64,000 nucleotides of DNA from Eubacterium sp. GTDB taxonomy: Bacteria; Bacillota; Clostridia; Lachnospirales; Lachnospiraceae. The translations under genes and the position numbers were made by a program. Where the stretch lies: positions 124,001-188,000 of the forward strand of contig JAFRNE010000007.1 in the NCBI GenBank assembly GCA_017430325.1, written 5' to 3'. Positions 16,763 to 25,894 of the stretch are shown here, one piece after another; positions within the stretch are counted from its first letter, which is position 1, and every line of letters starts with the position of its first letter. Below the pieces are notes generated by a model. The model was not told where the DNA came from. It ran no database searches and saw nothing but the letters and a program-made list of their open reading frames with translations.

Positions 16763-19393
16763 CTATCTGTCGCCGCAAAGTCTCTTCTTGAGCTCTTCAA
16801 GATAAAGCATTGCTTTGATAGGTGTCATGTTATTAAGATCCATATTTTTAAGTTCGGCTGTGATGCTCATCTCCTCGGCATTTGCGAAGAGGGAAAGCTG
16901 CATCGAATCTTCCTTCTTTGCTTTAACCTTCTTCTCAACCTTGAGGTCCTTCACCTTGCCGGTAACATCTTCTTCCGCGAGGTAATCCGATATTTCACGG
17001 GCTCTGTCGATAACAGCTGAAGGAACGCCTGCGAGTTTCGCAACCTCAACACCGTAGGAACGGTCTGCGCCACCCTTGATGATCTTCCTTAAAAATACTA
17101 TTGATTCGCCCTGCTGCTTTATGGCTATACAGTAATTATTTACTGCTGAAAGCTTGCCTTCAAGCTCGGTTAGCTCGTGATAATGTGTTGCAAAAAGTGT
17201 CTTCGCACCCAGAATGTCGCTGTCAGCGATGTATTCAACAACTGCCCATGCGATGGCAAGTCCGTCAAAGGTTGAGGTTCCGCGTCCGATCTCATCAAGG
17301 ATGATAAGTGAATCCTTTGTGGCATTGCGGAGAATATTTGCGACCTCACTCATTTCAACCATGAAGGTGGACTGGCCTGAAGCCAGGTCATCGCTTGCAC
17401 CGACTCTTGTAAATATCCTGTCACAGATGCATATATCTGCACTGTCGGCAGGTACGAAGGAACCGATCTGAGCCATCAGAACGATTATCGCACTCTGTCG
17501 CATATATGTAGATTTACCGGCCATATTTGGGCCTGTGATTATTGAAATCCTGTTTCCGAGATTGTCCAGGAAGGTATCGTTCGGTATGAAGGAATCATCA
17601 TCGGTCATCCTTTCAACTACCGGATGTCTGCCGCCCTTGATATCTATAACGCCATTTTCGTTTATTGACGGTCTGACGTATTTATTTCTGCCTGCAACAT
17701 AGGAAAGTGAAGCAAGTGCATCCAGAACAGCAATATCCTCTGCTGTCTGCTGAACACGTTTTACTTCGAGTGCAAGCTTGTCGCGAAGAGCCGTATATTC
17801 GTCATATTCCAGCCCGTAAAGCTTATCCTCTGCGCCGAGTATCTTGTCGGAAAGAACGTTCAGTTCATCCGTTGTATAACGCTCTGCATTTGCAAGGGTC
17901 TGCTTTCTAATGAAATAATCAGGAACCTTATCCTTAAAGGAATTGGTAACTTCAAGATAATACCCGAAAACCTTATTGTATTTGATCCGAAGGTTCTTGA
18001 TACCGGTGACCTCGCGCTCCTTATCCTCAAGCTCTGCAAGGAAAGACTTGGCGTTGGCTCTGATACTTTTATATTCATCGATCAGCTCGGAATATCCGGC
18101 CTTGAAGATGCCGCCTTCTTTGATTGTAAGTGGTGCATCCGGATCGATTGAAGCTTCAAGCAGCTCGTAAATATCATCCAGAGTATCGAACCTCTCATGC
18201 ATATCATTGATCAGACTGCAATTGAAGCTCTTCAGAAGGCTTTTGATAAAAGGAAGCAGCTTCAGAGATGCTTTCAGACTCAGAAGGTCTCTTGGATTGG
18301 CCGTCTTAATGGAAATACGCGTCATAAGCCTTTCAAGATCATATACCGAACTAAGATATTCTCTCATCTCATCGCGGTCGATCATATCATTATTAAGGGA
18401 TTCTATGCAGTCCAGACGTGCTTCGATATCATTCTTTCTGAGAAGCGGCTGCTCAACATAGTGTCTCAGCTTTCTCGCACCCATGGCAGTCTTGGTCTTA
18501 TCAAGCACCCAGAGCAGCGAGCCCTGTCTTCTCTTATCACGAAGAGTCTCTGTAAGCTCAAGGTTTCTTCTTGTAGCTGAATCGATCAGCATGAAATCCT
18601 CTGAGAAATACAGCTTTATCTCGTTGATCTGTCCCAGCATGCTCATCTGTGTATCAAAAAGATATTTGAGAAGTGCTCCTGAAGAAATGATGCAGGAATC
18701 AAAATCCTTCAGGCCGAGGCCTTCTATGGAAGTTACGCTGAGCTGTCTCATTATGGTCTCAACGCAGTCATTGTATTTAAAATAATGATCCGGCGCTTCA
18801 CTGACAGCAATTCCGAGCTTTTCGGATACCTGTCTGATGTCAGTTCCGGACATGGCAAAAGCCTCCTGATATATGATCTCAGAAGGTTCAAATTTGTTTA
18901 TCTCATCAATTATCTTACTGCCGTTTGTGACGGTCGTGGTCATAAAGCTTCCGGTAGATATATCGGTCACCGCAAGACCATATTCGGAACCGGAATATGA
19001 TATACACATAAGATAATTATTTTTGTCGTCATTAAGAGTCTCCGGAGCCATATTTGTACCCGGAGTGACTATTCTTATAACCTTTCTTTCTACAAGGCCC
19101 TTTGCAAGCTTAGGGTCCTGTACCTGCTCGCAGATAGCGACCTTATGACCGTTATCAACAAGCTTTGTAATATAAATATCTGCAGCATGAAAAGGAACTC
19201 CGCACATGGGAGCTCTTTCAGATAATCCACAATCCTTACCGGTGAGTGTCAGCTCAAGCTCCTTGGAAACAAGAAGCGCATCGTCGAAGAACATCTCATA
19301 AAAGTCACCGAGTCTGTAGAAAAGTATGCAGTCTTTATTTTCCTCTTTGGTCTTTAAATAATGCTCCATCATCGGAGAAAGCTTATCAGCCAT
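16763..19393 (-). CDS. mutS: DNA mismatch repair protein MutS
   Basis: MutS recognises mismatches and small loops. The N-terminal Phe-x-Glu mismatch-reading motif is in YRLGDFYEMF near residue 30. The ATPase domain has Walker A GPNMAGKSTYMR near 624 and Walker B DEIGRGTSTFDGLA. Near residue 830 the pentapeptide QLSLF is a strong match to the beta-clamp binding motif. The length of 876 is typical. The start lies 7 bases from the miaB stop with only a weak ribosome site (GGG), which suggests translational coupling. Confidence 0.97.
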   Translation of the reverse strand: MADKLSPMMEHYLKTKEENKDCILFYRLGDFYEMFFDDALLVSKELELTLTGKDCGLSERAPMCGVPFHAADIYITKLVDNGHKVAICEQVQDPKLAKGLVERKVIRIVTPGTNMAPETLNDDKNNYLMCISYSGSEYGLAVTDISTGSFMTTTVTNGSKIIDEINKFEPSEIIYQEAFAMSGTDIRQVSEKLGIAVSEAPDHYFKYNDCVETIMRQLSVTSIEGLGLKDFDSCIISSGALLKYLFDTQMSMLGQINEIKLYFSEDFMLIDSATRRNLELTETLRDKRRQGSLLWVLDKTKTAMGARKLRHYVEQPLLRKNDIEARLDCIESLNNDMIDRDEMREYLSSVYDLERLMTRISIKTANPRDLLSLKASLKLLPFIKSLLKSFNCSLINDMHERFDTLDDIYELLEASIDPDAPLTIKEGGIFKAGYSELIDEYKSIRANAKSFLAELEDKEREVTGIKNLRIKYNKVFGYYLEVTNSFKDKVPDYFIRKQTLANAERYTTDELNVLSDKILGAEDKLYGLEYDEYTALRDKLALEVKRVQQTAEDIAVLDALASLSYVAGRNKYVRPSINENGVIDIKGGRHPVVERMTDDDSFIPNDTFLDNLGNRISIITGPNMAGKSTYMRQSAIIVLMAQIGSFVPADSADICICDRIFTRVGASDDLASGQSTFMVEMSEVANILRNATKDSLIILDEIGRGTSTFDGLAIAWAVVEYIADSDILGAKTLFATHYHELTELEGKLSAVNNYCIAIKQQGESIVFLRKIIKGGADRSYGVEVAKLAGVPSAVIDRAREISDYLAEEDVTGKVKDLKVEKKVKAKKEDSMQLSLFANAEEMSITAELKNMDLNNMTPIKAMLYLEELKKRLCGDR

Positions 19394-19399
19394 ATTTTT

Positions 19400-20878
19400 T
19401 TACCCAACCATTTCTCCTATATAATAAAAGCCTTTTTCGGTAGTAAGCTTAACGTTGACATATTGTCCGATAAGCTCTGCACCACCTTTGAAATGAACCG
19501 TTGTATTGTTGTTCATTCTTCCGCTAACCATGGTCTCGTCGTGGGTGTCGATATCTTCCACAAGCACCTCAACAACTTCGTCCTTGAAGAGGCCGACCTT
19601 GGCTCTGGCTTTGGTATTTACAAGCTTGAGAAGCCTGTCAAAACGTTCCTTTACAACATCGGCAGGAACCTGTTCCATAGTTGCTGCAGGAGTTCCTGTT
19701 CGTATTGAATACTCAAAGGTAAATACCTGATCGAAGCCTACCTTATCCACAAGATCCATTGTTTCAAGGAAGTCTTCCTCGGTCTCTCCCGGGAAACCGA
19801 CCATGATATCGGTTGAAATAGAAACATCCGGTATTTCCTTACGGATCTTTTCGATAAGTCCGAGATAATGCTCCTTGGTATAATGTCTGTTCATCTTGAA
19901 AAGAAGTCTTGAAGAACCTGACTGTACCGGAAGATGTATCTGTCTGCAGACCTTTGGATTATCGCGGATAACCTCGATAAGTTTGTCTGAAAGGTCCTTC
20001 GGATGGCTTGTCATGAAGCGCACTCTTCTGATGCCATCGATCTTGCAGACATCAGCAAGAAGCTCAGGAAAACTATAATCAGGAGCAGCCTTGATGATCT
20101 CACTCTCTTCCATAAAGTTAACTCCGTAGGAATTAACGTTCTGGCCGAGAAGCATGACCTCGGATACGCCGTCATCGGCAAGTCGCTTAACCTCTGCAAG
20201 GATATCCTCAGGGATTCTGCTTCTTTCACGTCCTCTTACATAAGGAACGATACAGAAGGTACAGAAATTATTGCAGCCGTACATGATATTTACGCCGGAC
20301 TTAAACTTGTATTTTCTCTTTTCAGGGAGAGAATTTTCAGGATTACCAACCGGGTTTTTGAGAACCTCGATAACCTGCTTCTCACCGTTATATTTTCTGC
20401 AGATAAGCTCTGCAAGCATAAATATATTGAAGGTACCGAACACGATATCGACAAATCTGAACTTCTCTTTGATGGTATCAACGATCTCAGGCTGCTGCAT
20501 CATACAGCCGCAGAGACCTATCATCATCTCCGGATTGGCCTTCTTCTTTGCTTTGAGCTGGCCAAGATGACCGAACAGCTTCATATTTGCATTCTCTCTG
20601 ACGGTGCAGGTGTTGTAGATGACTATATCCGCAGTCTCCTCCTCGCCGGCAGTAAGCCCTGCTTTAAAGAGGATACCTTCAAGCTTCTCGGAATCATGAG
20701 CGTTCATCTGACAGCCGAAGGTAACGACTGCATAGCTGAGCTTTCTTCCGAGAGTCTCTTCTTTTTTGGCAACTATCCTTTTTAAAGCCTCTATAAAATA
20801 CATTTGTCTCATAGGTTCATCCGTTGGTGGATAATCCATAAGATCGGTTAATTTTGTAGAAAAATCATTTGAGTACAT
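19400..20878 (-). CDS. miaB: tRNA-2-methylthio-N6-dimethylallyladenosine synthase
   Basis: MiaB is a radical-SAM enzyme that thiomethylates i6A37 made by MiaA. The N-terminal cluster cysteines begin at VTFGCQMNAHDSEK, the radical-SAM triad is CNNFCTFC, and a TRAM domain closes the protein (VLVEDIDTHDETMVSGR). I start the gene at the ATG at 20878, with GGAG 8 bases upstream, not at the further in-frame start at 20941, because the longer form runs through a promoter and LexA-like sites. It heads the miaB-mutS-mutL-miaA-ynbB run. Confidence 0.95.
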   Translation of the reverse strand: MYSNDFSTKLTDLMDYPPTDEPMRQMYFIEALKRIVAKKEETLGRKLSYAVVTFGCQMNAHDSEKLEGILFKAGLTAGEEETADIVIYNTCTVRENANMKLFGHLGQLKAKKKANPEMMIGLCGCMMQQPEIVDTIKEKFRFVDIVFGTFNIFMLAELICRKYNGEKQVIEVLKNPVGNPENSLPEKRKYKFKSGVNIMYGCNNFCTFCIVPYVRGRERSRIPEDILAEVKRLADDGVSEVMLLGQNVNSYGVNFMEESEIIKAAPDYSFPELLADVCKIDGIRRVRFMTSHPKDLSDKLIEVIRDNPKVCRQIHLPVQSGSSRLLFKMNRHYTKEHYLGLIEKIRKEIPDVSISTDIMVGFPGETEEDFLETMDLVDKVGFDQVFTFEYSIRTGTPAATMEQVPADVVKERFDRLLKLVNTKARAKVGLFKDEVVEVLVEDIDTHDETMVSGRMNNNTTVHFKGGAELIGQYVNVKLTTEKGFYYIGEMVG

Positions 20879-20902
20879 TTTTTTACACTCCAACAGTAAA
20901 AT

Positions 20903-20916
20903 AGAACATATTTTCG
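20903..20916 (-). promoter_or_regulatory. LexA-type box 1 over the predicted miaB -10
   Basis: The + strand reads AGAACATATTTTCG, 12 of 14 matches to the Bacillus-type LexA palindrome CGAACATATGTTCG. On the minus strand the predicted miaB -10 (TATGTT, 20905-20910) is inside it, with -35 TTGTCA at 20928-20933 and a 17-base spacer. Repressor bound here would block miaB transcription. Confidence 0.6.
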
Positions 20917-20926
20917 ATTTTTGTGA

Positions 20927-20955
20927 TTGACAATCGAACAAATGTGCTGTATCAT
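20927..20955 (+). promoter_or_regulatory. Strong promoter of the LysM gene with LexA-type box 2 in its spacer
   Basis: TTGACA at 20927-20932 and TATCAT at 20950-20955 are separated by 17 bases. The spacer holds CGAACAAATGTGCT (20935-20948), which matches the Gram-positive LexA consensus CGAACRNRYGTTYG at 12 of 14 positions. The -35 almost coincides with the divergent miaB -35, so the two promoters are back to back. Confidence 0.7.
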
Positions 20956-20970
20956 CTACTCATAACAAAC

Positions 20971-20984
20971 CAAACAACTGTTCG
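20971..20984 (+). promoter_or_regulatory. LexA-type box 3 in the leader of the LysM gene
   Basis: CAAACAACTGTTCG, read on the minus strand, matches CGAACRNRYGTTYG at 13 of 14 positions. It lies about 10 bases after the expected transcription start and 24 bases before the LysM start codon, a position suited to roadblock repression. Confidence 0.65.
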
Positions 20985-21008
20985 AACGAATCGAAAGGAG
21001 AAAATGAT

Positions 21009-21302
21009 ATGAATAAAAGAAACATTTTACTGGCCGTAGCCATTACACTTATTTTTGCATCGATCATGCTTTTCAGCAACGCTTCTTCAGATAACAAGGC
21101 AAGCGCATCAACCACAAAGCATAAATATTATACAAGTATCAGCATCGAGGACGGTGATTCACTCTGGAGCATAGCTGAGAAATACGCGGCTCCTGAATCA
21201 GGTTCATACAGCGATTTCATCTCCGAAGTTAAGCAGATTAATGATCTTCACGGAGATCAGATTGAATACGGCTGTTCGATAGTGATACCACAGTATAAAT
21301 GA
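21009..21302 (+). CDS. yneA: YneA-like LysM protein, probable SOS cell-division inhibitor
   Basis: A 97-residue protein with an N-terminal membrane segment (residues 7-25), a short Ser/Lys-rich spacer and a LysM domain (about 40-96: IEDGDSLWSIAEKYA through YGCSIVIP). This is the architecture and size of Bacillus YneA, a LexA-controlled septation inhibitor. Three LexA-like boxes upstream support SOS control. It is the only protein gene on the + strand of the window. AAAGGAG precedes the ATG; an ATG at 21004 is out of frame and stops at once. lexA itself, often beside yneA, is not here, so the gene name rests on architecture and promoter. Confidence 0.75.
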   Translation: MNKRNILLAVAITLIFASIMLFSNASSDNKASASTTKHKYYTSISIEDGDSLWSIAEKYAAPESGSYSDFISEVKQINDLHGDQIEYGCSIVIPQYK

Positions 21303-21309
21303 TAATTAA

Positions 21310-23259
21310 TTATCTCACTCTTTCGAGCTCTTTCATCCAGATATCACAGCTTGCATCACTAGGCATTCTGAGGTCTCCTCTTGGTGAAAGTGCAACACTT
21401 CCGACTTTAACGCCGTCAGGCATACAGCTTCTCTTAAACTGCTGATTAAAGAATCTTCTATAGAATACCCTGAGCCAGCCGAGGATCTCTTCCCTTGGAT
21501 AATCTCCCTCGAAAGCCCTACCTGCAAGATAAAATACCTTTGCCGGAGAATAACCATACCTCATGACATAATACAGGAAGAAATCATGAAGCTCGTAAGG
21601 ACCAACCTTATCTTCTGTCTTCTGCGTGATGTTACCATTCTCATCAGGCGGAAGAAGCTCAGGACTTATAGGAGTATCGATAATATCCTTAAGTGTCTCT
21701 GTGCATTCAGGGAATACAGCGTTTTCAGCAACACTGTCGATCATCCATTTGACAAGTGTCTTAGGGATAGAACCGTTAACATTATACATAGACATCTGGT
21801 CTCCGTTATAGGTACACCATCCAAGTGCAAGTTCTGAAAGATCTCCTGTACCAACTACAAGACCATTAATCATATTTGCATAATCCATAAGAATCTGTGT
21901 TCTCTCACGTGCCTGAGTATTTTCATAGGTTATATCCTTGGTCTCAAGATCATGTCCGAGATCCTTCAGATGAAGTTCGCAGGCTGCTTTAATATTGATA
22001 ACTACAGGCTCTGTTCCAAGCCCTTTGATAAGCTTAAGTGAGTTATTATAGGTTCTGTTTGTTGTTCCAAAGGCAGGCATAGTAATAGCCACAAGATCCG
22101 AAGCAGGTCTTCCAAGCTTTTCAAGTGCCCTCGCAGCAACAAGAAGTGCCAGTGTAGAATCCATACCGCCGGAAACTCCCACAACCGGTTTGCAGCCTGT
22201 GAGCTTAAGTCTCCTTGCAAGTCCACCAACCTGCATATCAAATATCTCTTCGCATCTTTTCAGTCTCTTCGTCTTTGCAGAAGGAATGAATGGATGCTTA
22301 TTTATTATATAATACTTACCGTCGCATTCAGCTACCTTACGGCTGTTCTTACGAGAAAGATCAACTACTGTCATCCTGTTTACATAGCCCTTACAAAGAG
22401 ATGCTGAATCAGTAAAGGATTTATTTCTTGTTCTGTCACTTCTGATCTTACCAAGATCGATATCAGCCATCATAAGATAGTCATTTGCGATAAAGTCCGC
22501 ATTTTCATTGATCATAGTTCCATTCTCAGCAAGCATACTGTGACCTGAGAATATAAGGTCCTGAGTTGACTCGGAAGAACCTGCAGAAACATAGAGATAA
22601 TCGCAGACATTTTTTGCAGATGTCTCAATGATGAGATTTCTTCTGTGATCTCTCTTAGCAATGATCTCGTTACTTGCAGATATGTTTATGATAAGCTCTG
22701 CTCCACCAAGGCAGTACAGAGTTCCCGGACTTATCGGAGCCCAGAGATCTTCACAGATTTCAACTGCGAATTTCATGCCGTTAAGATCGTAGATTATATT
22801 GTTTCCAACAGGAACATTTTCACCATTATAATTAACTATTGCTGATTTATCAGGAAGGTCTGCTGCTGAATCAAACCATCTCTTCTCATAGAATTCAGCA
22901 TAATTAGGAAGATATGTCTTAAGAGTAATACCACACAGACATCCACCGAAAATAACATACGCAGCATTGTAAAGTCTGCTGTCGAGTCTGAAAGGACCTC
23001 CAACAACTATAACCTGTCTTACTCTTTCAGAATAAGCGACCAGATTCTTTACAGCCTCTTCAGTTTTCTTGATCAGGCTGTTCTGGAAGAAAAGATCCTG
23101 GCAGGAATAACCTGTAATAGCAAGCTCAGGAAAAGCAATGATCTGAGATTCATATCTCTCAGCCTTCTCGATCTTCTCGATGATCTTCTCATAATTATAA
23201 TTTACATTTCCGACACTGACGTCAGGTACTGCAGTACTAACCCTGTAAAAATCATGCAT
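21310..23259 (-). CDS. nadE: Glutamine-dependent NAD+ synthetase
   Basis: This two-domain enzyme makes NAD from deamido-NAD using glutamine as nitrogen source. The N-terminal nitrilase-like amidase (about 1-270) carries FPELAITGYSCQDLF and the catalytic cysteine segment VEICEDLWAP. The C-terminal ATP-pyrophosphatase domain has the SGGMDSTLALL P-loop near residue 366. The length of 649 is normal for the bacterial two-domain form. It ends the run that starts at galE and converges with the LysM gene, only 7 bases from its stop. Confidence 0.97.
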   Translation of the reverse strand: MHDFYRVSTAVPDVSVGNVNYNYEKIIEKIEKAERYESQIIAFPELAITGYSCQDLFFQNSLIKKTEEAVKNLVAYSERVRQVIVVGGPFRLDSRLYNAAYVIFGGCLCGITLKTYLPNYAEFYEKRWFDSAADLPDKSAIVNYNGENVPVGNNIIYDLNGMKFAVEICEDLWAPISPGTLYCLGGAELIINISASNEIIAKRDHRRNLIIETSAKNVCDYLYVSAGSSESTQDLIFSGHSMLAENGTMINENADFIANDYLMMADIDLGKIRSDRTRNKSFTDSASLCKGYVNRMTVVDLSRKNSRKVAECDGKYYIINKHPFIPSAKTKRLKRCEEIFDMQVGGLARRLKLTGCKPVVGVSGGMDSTLALLVAARALEKLGRPASDLVAITMPAFGTTNRTYNNSLKLIKGLGTEPVVINIKAACELHLKDLGHDLETKDITYENTQARERTQILMDYANMINGLVVGTGDLSELALGWCTYNGDQMSMYNVNGSIPKTLVKWMIDSVAENAVFPECTETLKDIIDTPISPELLPPDENGNITQKTEDKVGPYELHDFFLYYVMRYGYSPAKVFYLAGRAFEGDYPREEILGWLRVFYRRFFNQQFKRSCMPDGVKVGSVALSPRGDLRMPSDASCDIWMKELERVR

Positions 23260-23263
23260 AGCT

Positions 23264-23797
23264 TTAACCCCTTTCGTTTAAATCTCTCTCAAGCCCTTTA
23301 AGATAGTGGACGATAGCTCCGCCCTCTCTCTTTAGGAAATAATCATCATTTAGTTCATTGTATTTAAAATTCTTTGCATGTCCTTCATTTACTCTTTCAA
23401 CATAAACCTTAAGCTCTCTGAAAGGCATGTAATAAAAATCATTTCTAACTGTAAAGTGTATGATCAGGAAGGATACGCCACCCTGTTCTTCGAATTCCTT
23501 CATGAACTCATACTGATGTTCATGAATATTCTGAAGCGGAAAGGTATCAGTCTTACACTCCTTGGCATCGAAGCAGACCGGAATCTCCTGAACAACACCT
23601 ATATAATCAACCGTAGAATCCTTCTCAAAGTAAGCCTTTGTGATCCTGCGTGTATCAGGGTCTATCTCGACCGGTGTTATAGGTGTCGGAATCTTCTGGA
23701 CAAGCGCCAGTTTCTTCTTCCTGTAGAATTCATTTGTGGAATTGATAAACTCTTCAAGAGTCGAGCCACGAAGGCCTCTGGAATTCCAAGTTGCCAT
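23264..23797 (-). CDS. recU: Holliday junction resolvase RecU
   Basis: RecU cleaves four-way junctions in Firmicutes, in place of RuvC. The N-terminal NSRGLRGSTLEEFIN matches the family, as do STVDYIGV, the nuclease core CFDAKECK (E-x-K motif) and FLIIHF. The length of 177 is slightly under the usual 200. AAAAGGAAA precedes the ATG. Its partner genes ruvA and ruvB are about 16 kb away in this window, without ruvC. It is 4 bases upstream of nadE, not next to a penicillin-binding protein as in Bacillus. Confidence 0.94.
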   Translation of the reverse strand: MATWNSRGLRGSTLEEFINSTNEFYRKKKLALVQKIPTPITPVEIDPDTRRITKAYFEKDSTVDYIGVVQEIPVCFDAKECKTDTFPLQNIHEHQYEFMKEFEEQGGVSFLIIHFTVRNDFYYMPFRELKVYVERVNEGHAKNFKYNELNDDYFLKREGGAIVHYLKGLERDLNERG

Positions 23798-23885
23798 AGT
23801 TTTTCCTTTTATTAATTGCGGTTATAATATGATGATCACAATCATTTTTCTTTAGTATTAGTCATACTATTATTCTAACAATCAT

Positions 23886-23979
23886 TTAATATTGCTGTGA
23901 TCAATATTTAATTTGTTCATTACACTGCGGAATTAATATTGCTGTGATCAATATTTAATTTGTTCATTACACTGCGGAA
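23886..23979. repeat. Exact tandem duplication of 47 bp across the rluA-like stop codon
   Basis: Bases 23886-23932 are repeated without change at 23933-23979. The unit contains an inverted repeat (AATATTG, 7-base spacer, CAATATT). Since 47 is not a multiple of three, the second copy is read in another frame and changes the C-terminus of the pseudouridine synthase gene. Confidence 0.95.
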
Positions 23980-25065
23980 ATACTCCGGAAGATCGCAGGT
24001 AAATTCGTAATCAGTATATTTACCGCAACTCTGATTAAAATGTATCCTGTAAGCATGCAGAAGCTGTGTATGAAGCGATGCTATCTTAGTATTTTTATTC
24101 CTTCGATCAATTGAAACTGATTTTGCATCTTTTGCCGGTTCATCATACTTCTTATCACCAACAATAGGATAACCCAGGTTTGCAAGCTGCGCCCTGATCT
24201 GATGAGTCTTACCGGTAATAAGCTTAACCTCAAGCAGTGTATATTTCTTATCGGACGAATAAGAAATAGGTCTGAATTCAGTTGATATCAAACTGTAATT
24301 CTTCGGCGCACCCATTCTCTTATATTCAGCTTCTGTAAGTATTTCAACCTTGTTCGCCTTCTCATCTTTAGAGAGATAAGAATTCACAAGCATCTTCTTT
24401 TCATAAAAACAACCTTTGCAGATGGTAAGATAAAACTTATCTATCCTTCTGTCTCTCACAGCCTCAGTAAGAAACTGAAGGCCTTTTATGGAAATACCGG
24501 CAAGTATTATGCCTGTTGTATTCCTATCCAGCCTGTTGCATACAGATGGTTTAAAAGTCTTACTGCTCCAAAGTCCCTTTTCTTCAAGATATCCCAGCAT
24601 CATTTCGTTTATGGAAATATCCTCAGCCTTAGCCTTCTGAGATAGTATTCCAAAAGGTTTATTGATCAGCATAATATCATCATCGATATAAATGATGCTT
24701 TTTTCTGACAAGCTATTCTTAGTATTTACTGCAGCTGAATGACTATTAGTTGTTCCGTTATGTAATGCTTCTGTGTGGTTATTTATGTCTGAATGACCAC
24801 TAATGTCATCACCTGACTTTGAATGACTGTTAACCGTAACTTCAGCACCGGAGAATTTATTATAGGTCTCATCCGAAAGAAAGAACTTTACTTTATCTCC
24901 CGCACTAAGTGTTTCTTCACCGGTAGCCTTTTTATCATTCAGAGTTATATTTTTCTTGCGGAGCATCTTATAAACAAAAGATGCAGGAGCTTCTTTAAGT
25001 ATACGGAAACAAAGCTTTTTAAGCTTCTGTCCTTCATCCTGATCATTTATCAATATCTCACGCAA
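23920..25065 (-). CDS. RluA-family 23S rRNA/tRNA pseudouridine synthase with low-complexity insert
   Basis: The protein isomerises uridine to pseudouridine in RNA. An S4-like N-terminal domain (about 1-75) is followed by the catalytic domain with IDDDIMLINKPFGILSQK near 130 and NRLDRNTTGIILAG near 180, where the Asp is the catalytic nucleophile; the usual His of HRLD is Asn, as in some RluC-like members. Between the domains lies a Ser/His/Asn/Asp-rich insert of about 45 residues. The start codon is TTG at 25065 with GAGG 8 bases upstream. The last four residues (NSAV) come from the 47-bp duplication. The target uridine cannot be told from sequence. Confidence 0.9.
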   Translation of the reverse strand: MREILINDQDEGQKLKKLCFRILKEAPASFVYKMLRKKNITLNDKKATGEETLSAGDKVKFFLSDETYNKFSGAEVTVNSHSKSGDDISGHSDINNHTEALHNGTTNSHSAAVNTKNSLSEKSIIYIDDDIMLINKPFGILSQKAKAEDISINEMMLGYLEEKGLWSSKTFKPSVCNRLDRNTTGIILAGISIKGLQFLTEAVRDRRIDKFYLTICKGCFYEKKMLVNSYLSKDEKANKVEILTEAEYKRMGAPKNYSLISTEFRPISYSSDKKYTLLEVKLITGKTHQIRAQLANLGYPIVGDKKYDEPAKDAKSVSIDRRNKNTKIASLHTQLLHAYRIHFNQSCGKYTDYEFTCDLPEYFRSVMNKLNIDHSNINSAV

Positions 25066-25145
25066 TTTATATACCTCACATTTTATATGATACGAGCATA
25101 ATAAACTCTAATTTCATTATGCTGACTGCATTATAATGACTGGAA

Positions 25146-25832
25146 TTATAATCCAAGCTCAAGAAGTCTGTTTCTGAGTATCTTTTCATTCTTAACCTTT
25201 GAATCGGATTTAACCTCATCACCGGAAGAAAGCTTATAAAGCTCCTTCTCCATATCCTGAAGAGTTGCACATGCTACAACACGAGCCTTAACCTTACTGT
25301 TATCATTGATCATTGCAAGACATTTCTCATAAGCCTTAAGATGCTCTACATGATGGATGTCTTTCTTTGAAGCAGCATTCTTATTCAGTTCAACATGGTC
25401 TACGGATTCGCCCTTCATAGCCTGAGCAAGACCTACGACATTATTTCCATAGATTGCAATACATGGGAAGAAATATATCTTCTCTGTATCTGAAACCGAT
25501 ATATCATAGCATATCAGAGCGTGCTCGGTTTCACCGATCTTTACAACCTTCTCATATTCGGACTGAGTAAGCGGTTTAAACTTAACCACCATGATATATC
25601 CGATAAGATTCTTAGCAAATGGCAGCGACATTACGCAAGCCATGATCGTAAAGAGGGTTGCTCTTGTCTGGAACATAATAAGTCCGATAAGAACATCTGC
25701 AAGAATACAGCAAAAACATATAAAGGTGATGATTATCTTTCTGTTTTTATATCTCTTTGCGTATCCGTATTCGCCCTTCTGGGGCTTTTTTGATTTTTCT
25801 TTTTTGTTATCTGATGACATATTTATATCCAT
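25146..25832 (-). CDS. Unknown membrane protein with two transmembrane helices
   Basis: I do not recognise this 228-residue protein. It has a Lys-rich cytoplasmic N-terminus, two adjacent hydrophobic helices (about residues 33-54 and 58-82), and a soluble C-terminal part of about 140 residues with no motif I can name (ICYDISVSDTEKIYFFPCIAIYG is the most structured-looking segment). It sits between the rRNA methyltransferase and the pseudouridine synthase genes. Two in-frame ATGs exist (25832 and 25820); neither has a strong ribosome site, so the start is uncertain. Confidence 0.75.
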   Translation of the reverse strand: MDINMSSDNKKEKSKKPQKGEYGYAKRYKNRKIIITFICFCCILADVLIGLIMFQTRATLFTIMACVMSLPFAKNLIGYIMVVKFKPLTQSEYEKVVKIGETEHALICYDISVSDTEKIYFFPCIAIYGNNVVGLAQAMKGESVDHVELNKNAASKKDIHHVEHLKAYEKCLAMINDNSKVKARVVACATLQDMEKELYKLSSGDEVKSDSKVKNEKILRNRLLELGL

Positions 25833-25894
25833 CCATAATCTTCCGTTTTATTTATGATGATCCATCACATCTCCGATAAATAGTTAATGATATA

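Noticed and set aside
21301..21314. Palindrome GATAATTAATTATC spanning the convergent stops of the LysM gene and nadE
   Set aside because: All A/T except the ends and with no loop or T-tract; too weak to call a terminator.
24700..24850. Repeated GAATGAC-like motifs in the pseudouridine synthase gene as a separate element
   Set aside because: They are in frame and encode a Ser/His/Asn-rich linker; the spacing is irregular, so coding low complexity is sufficient explanation.
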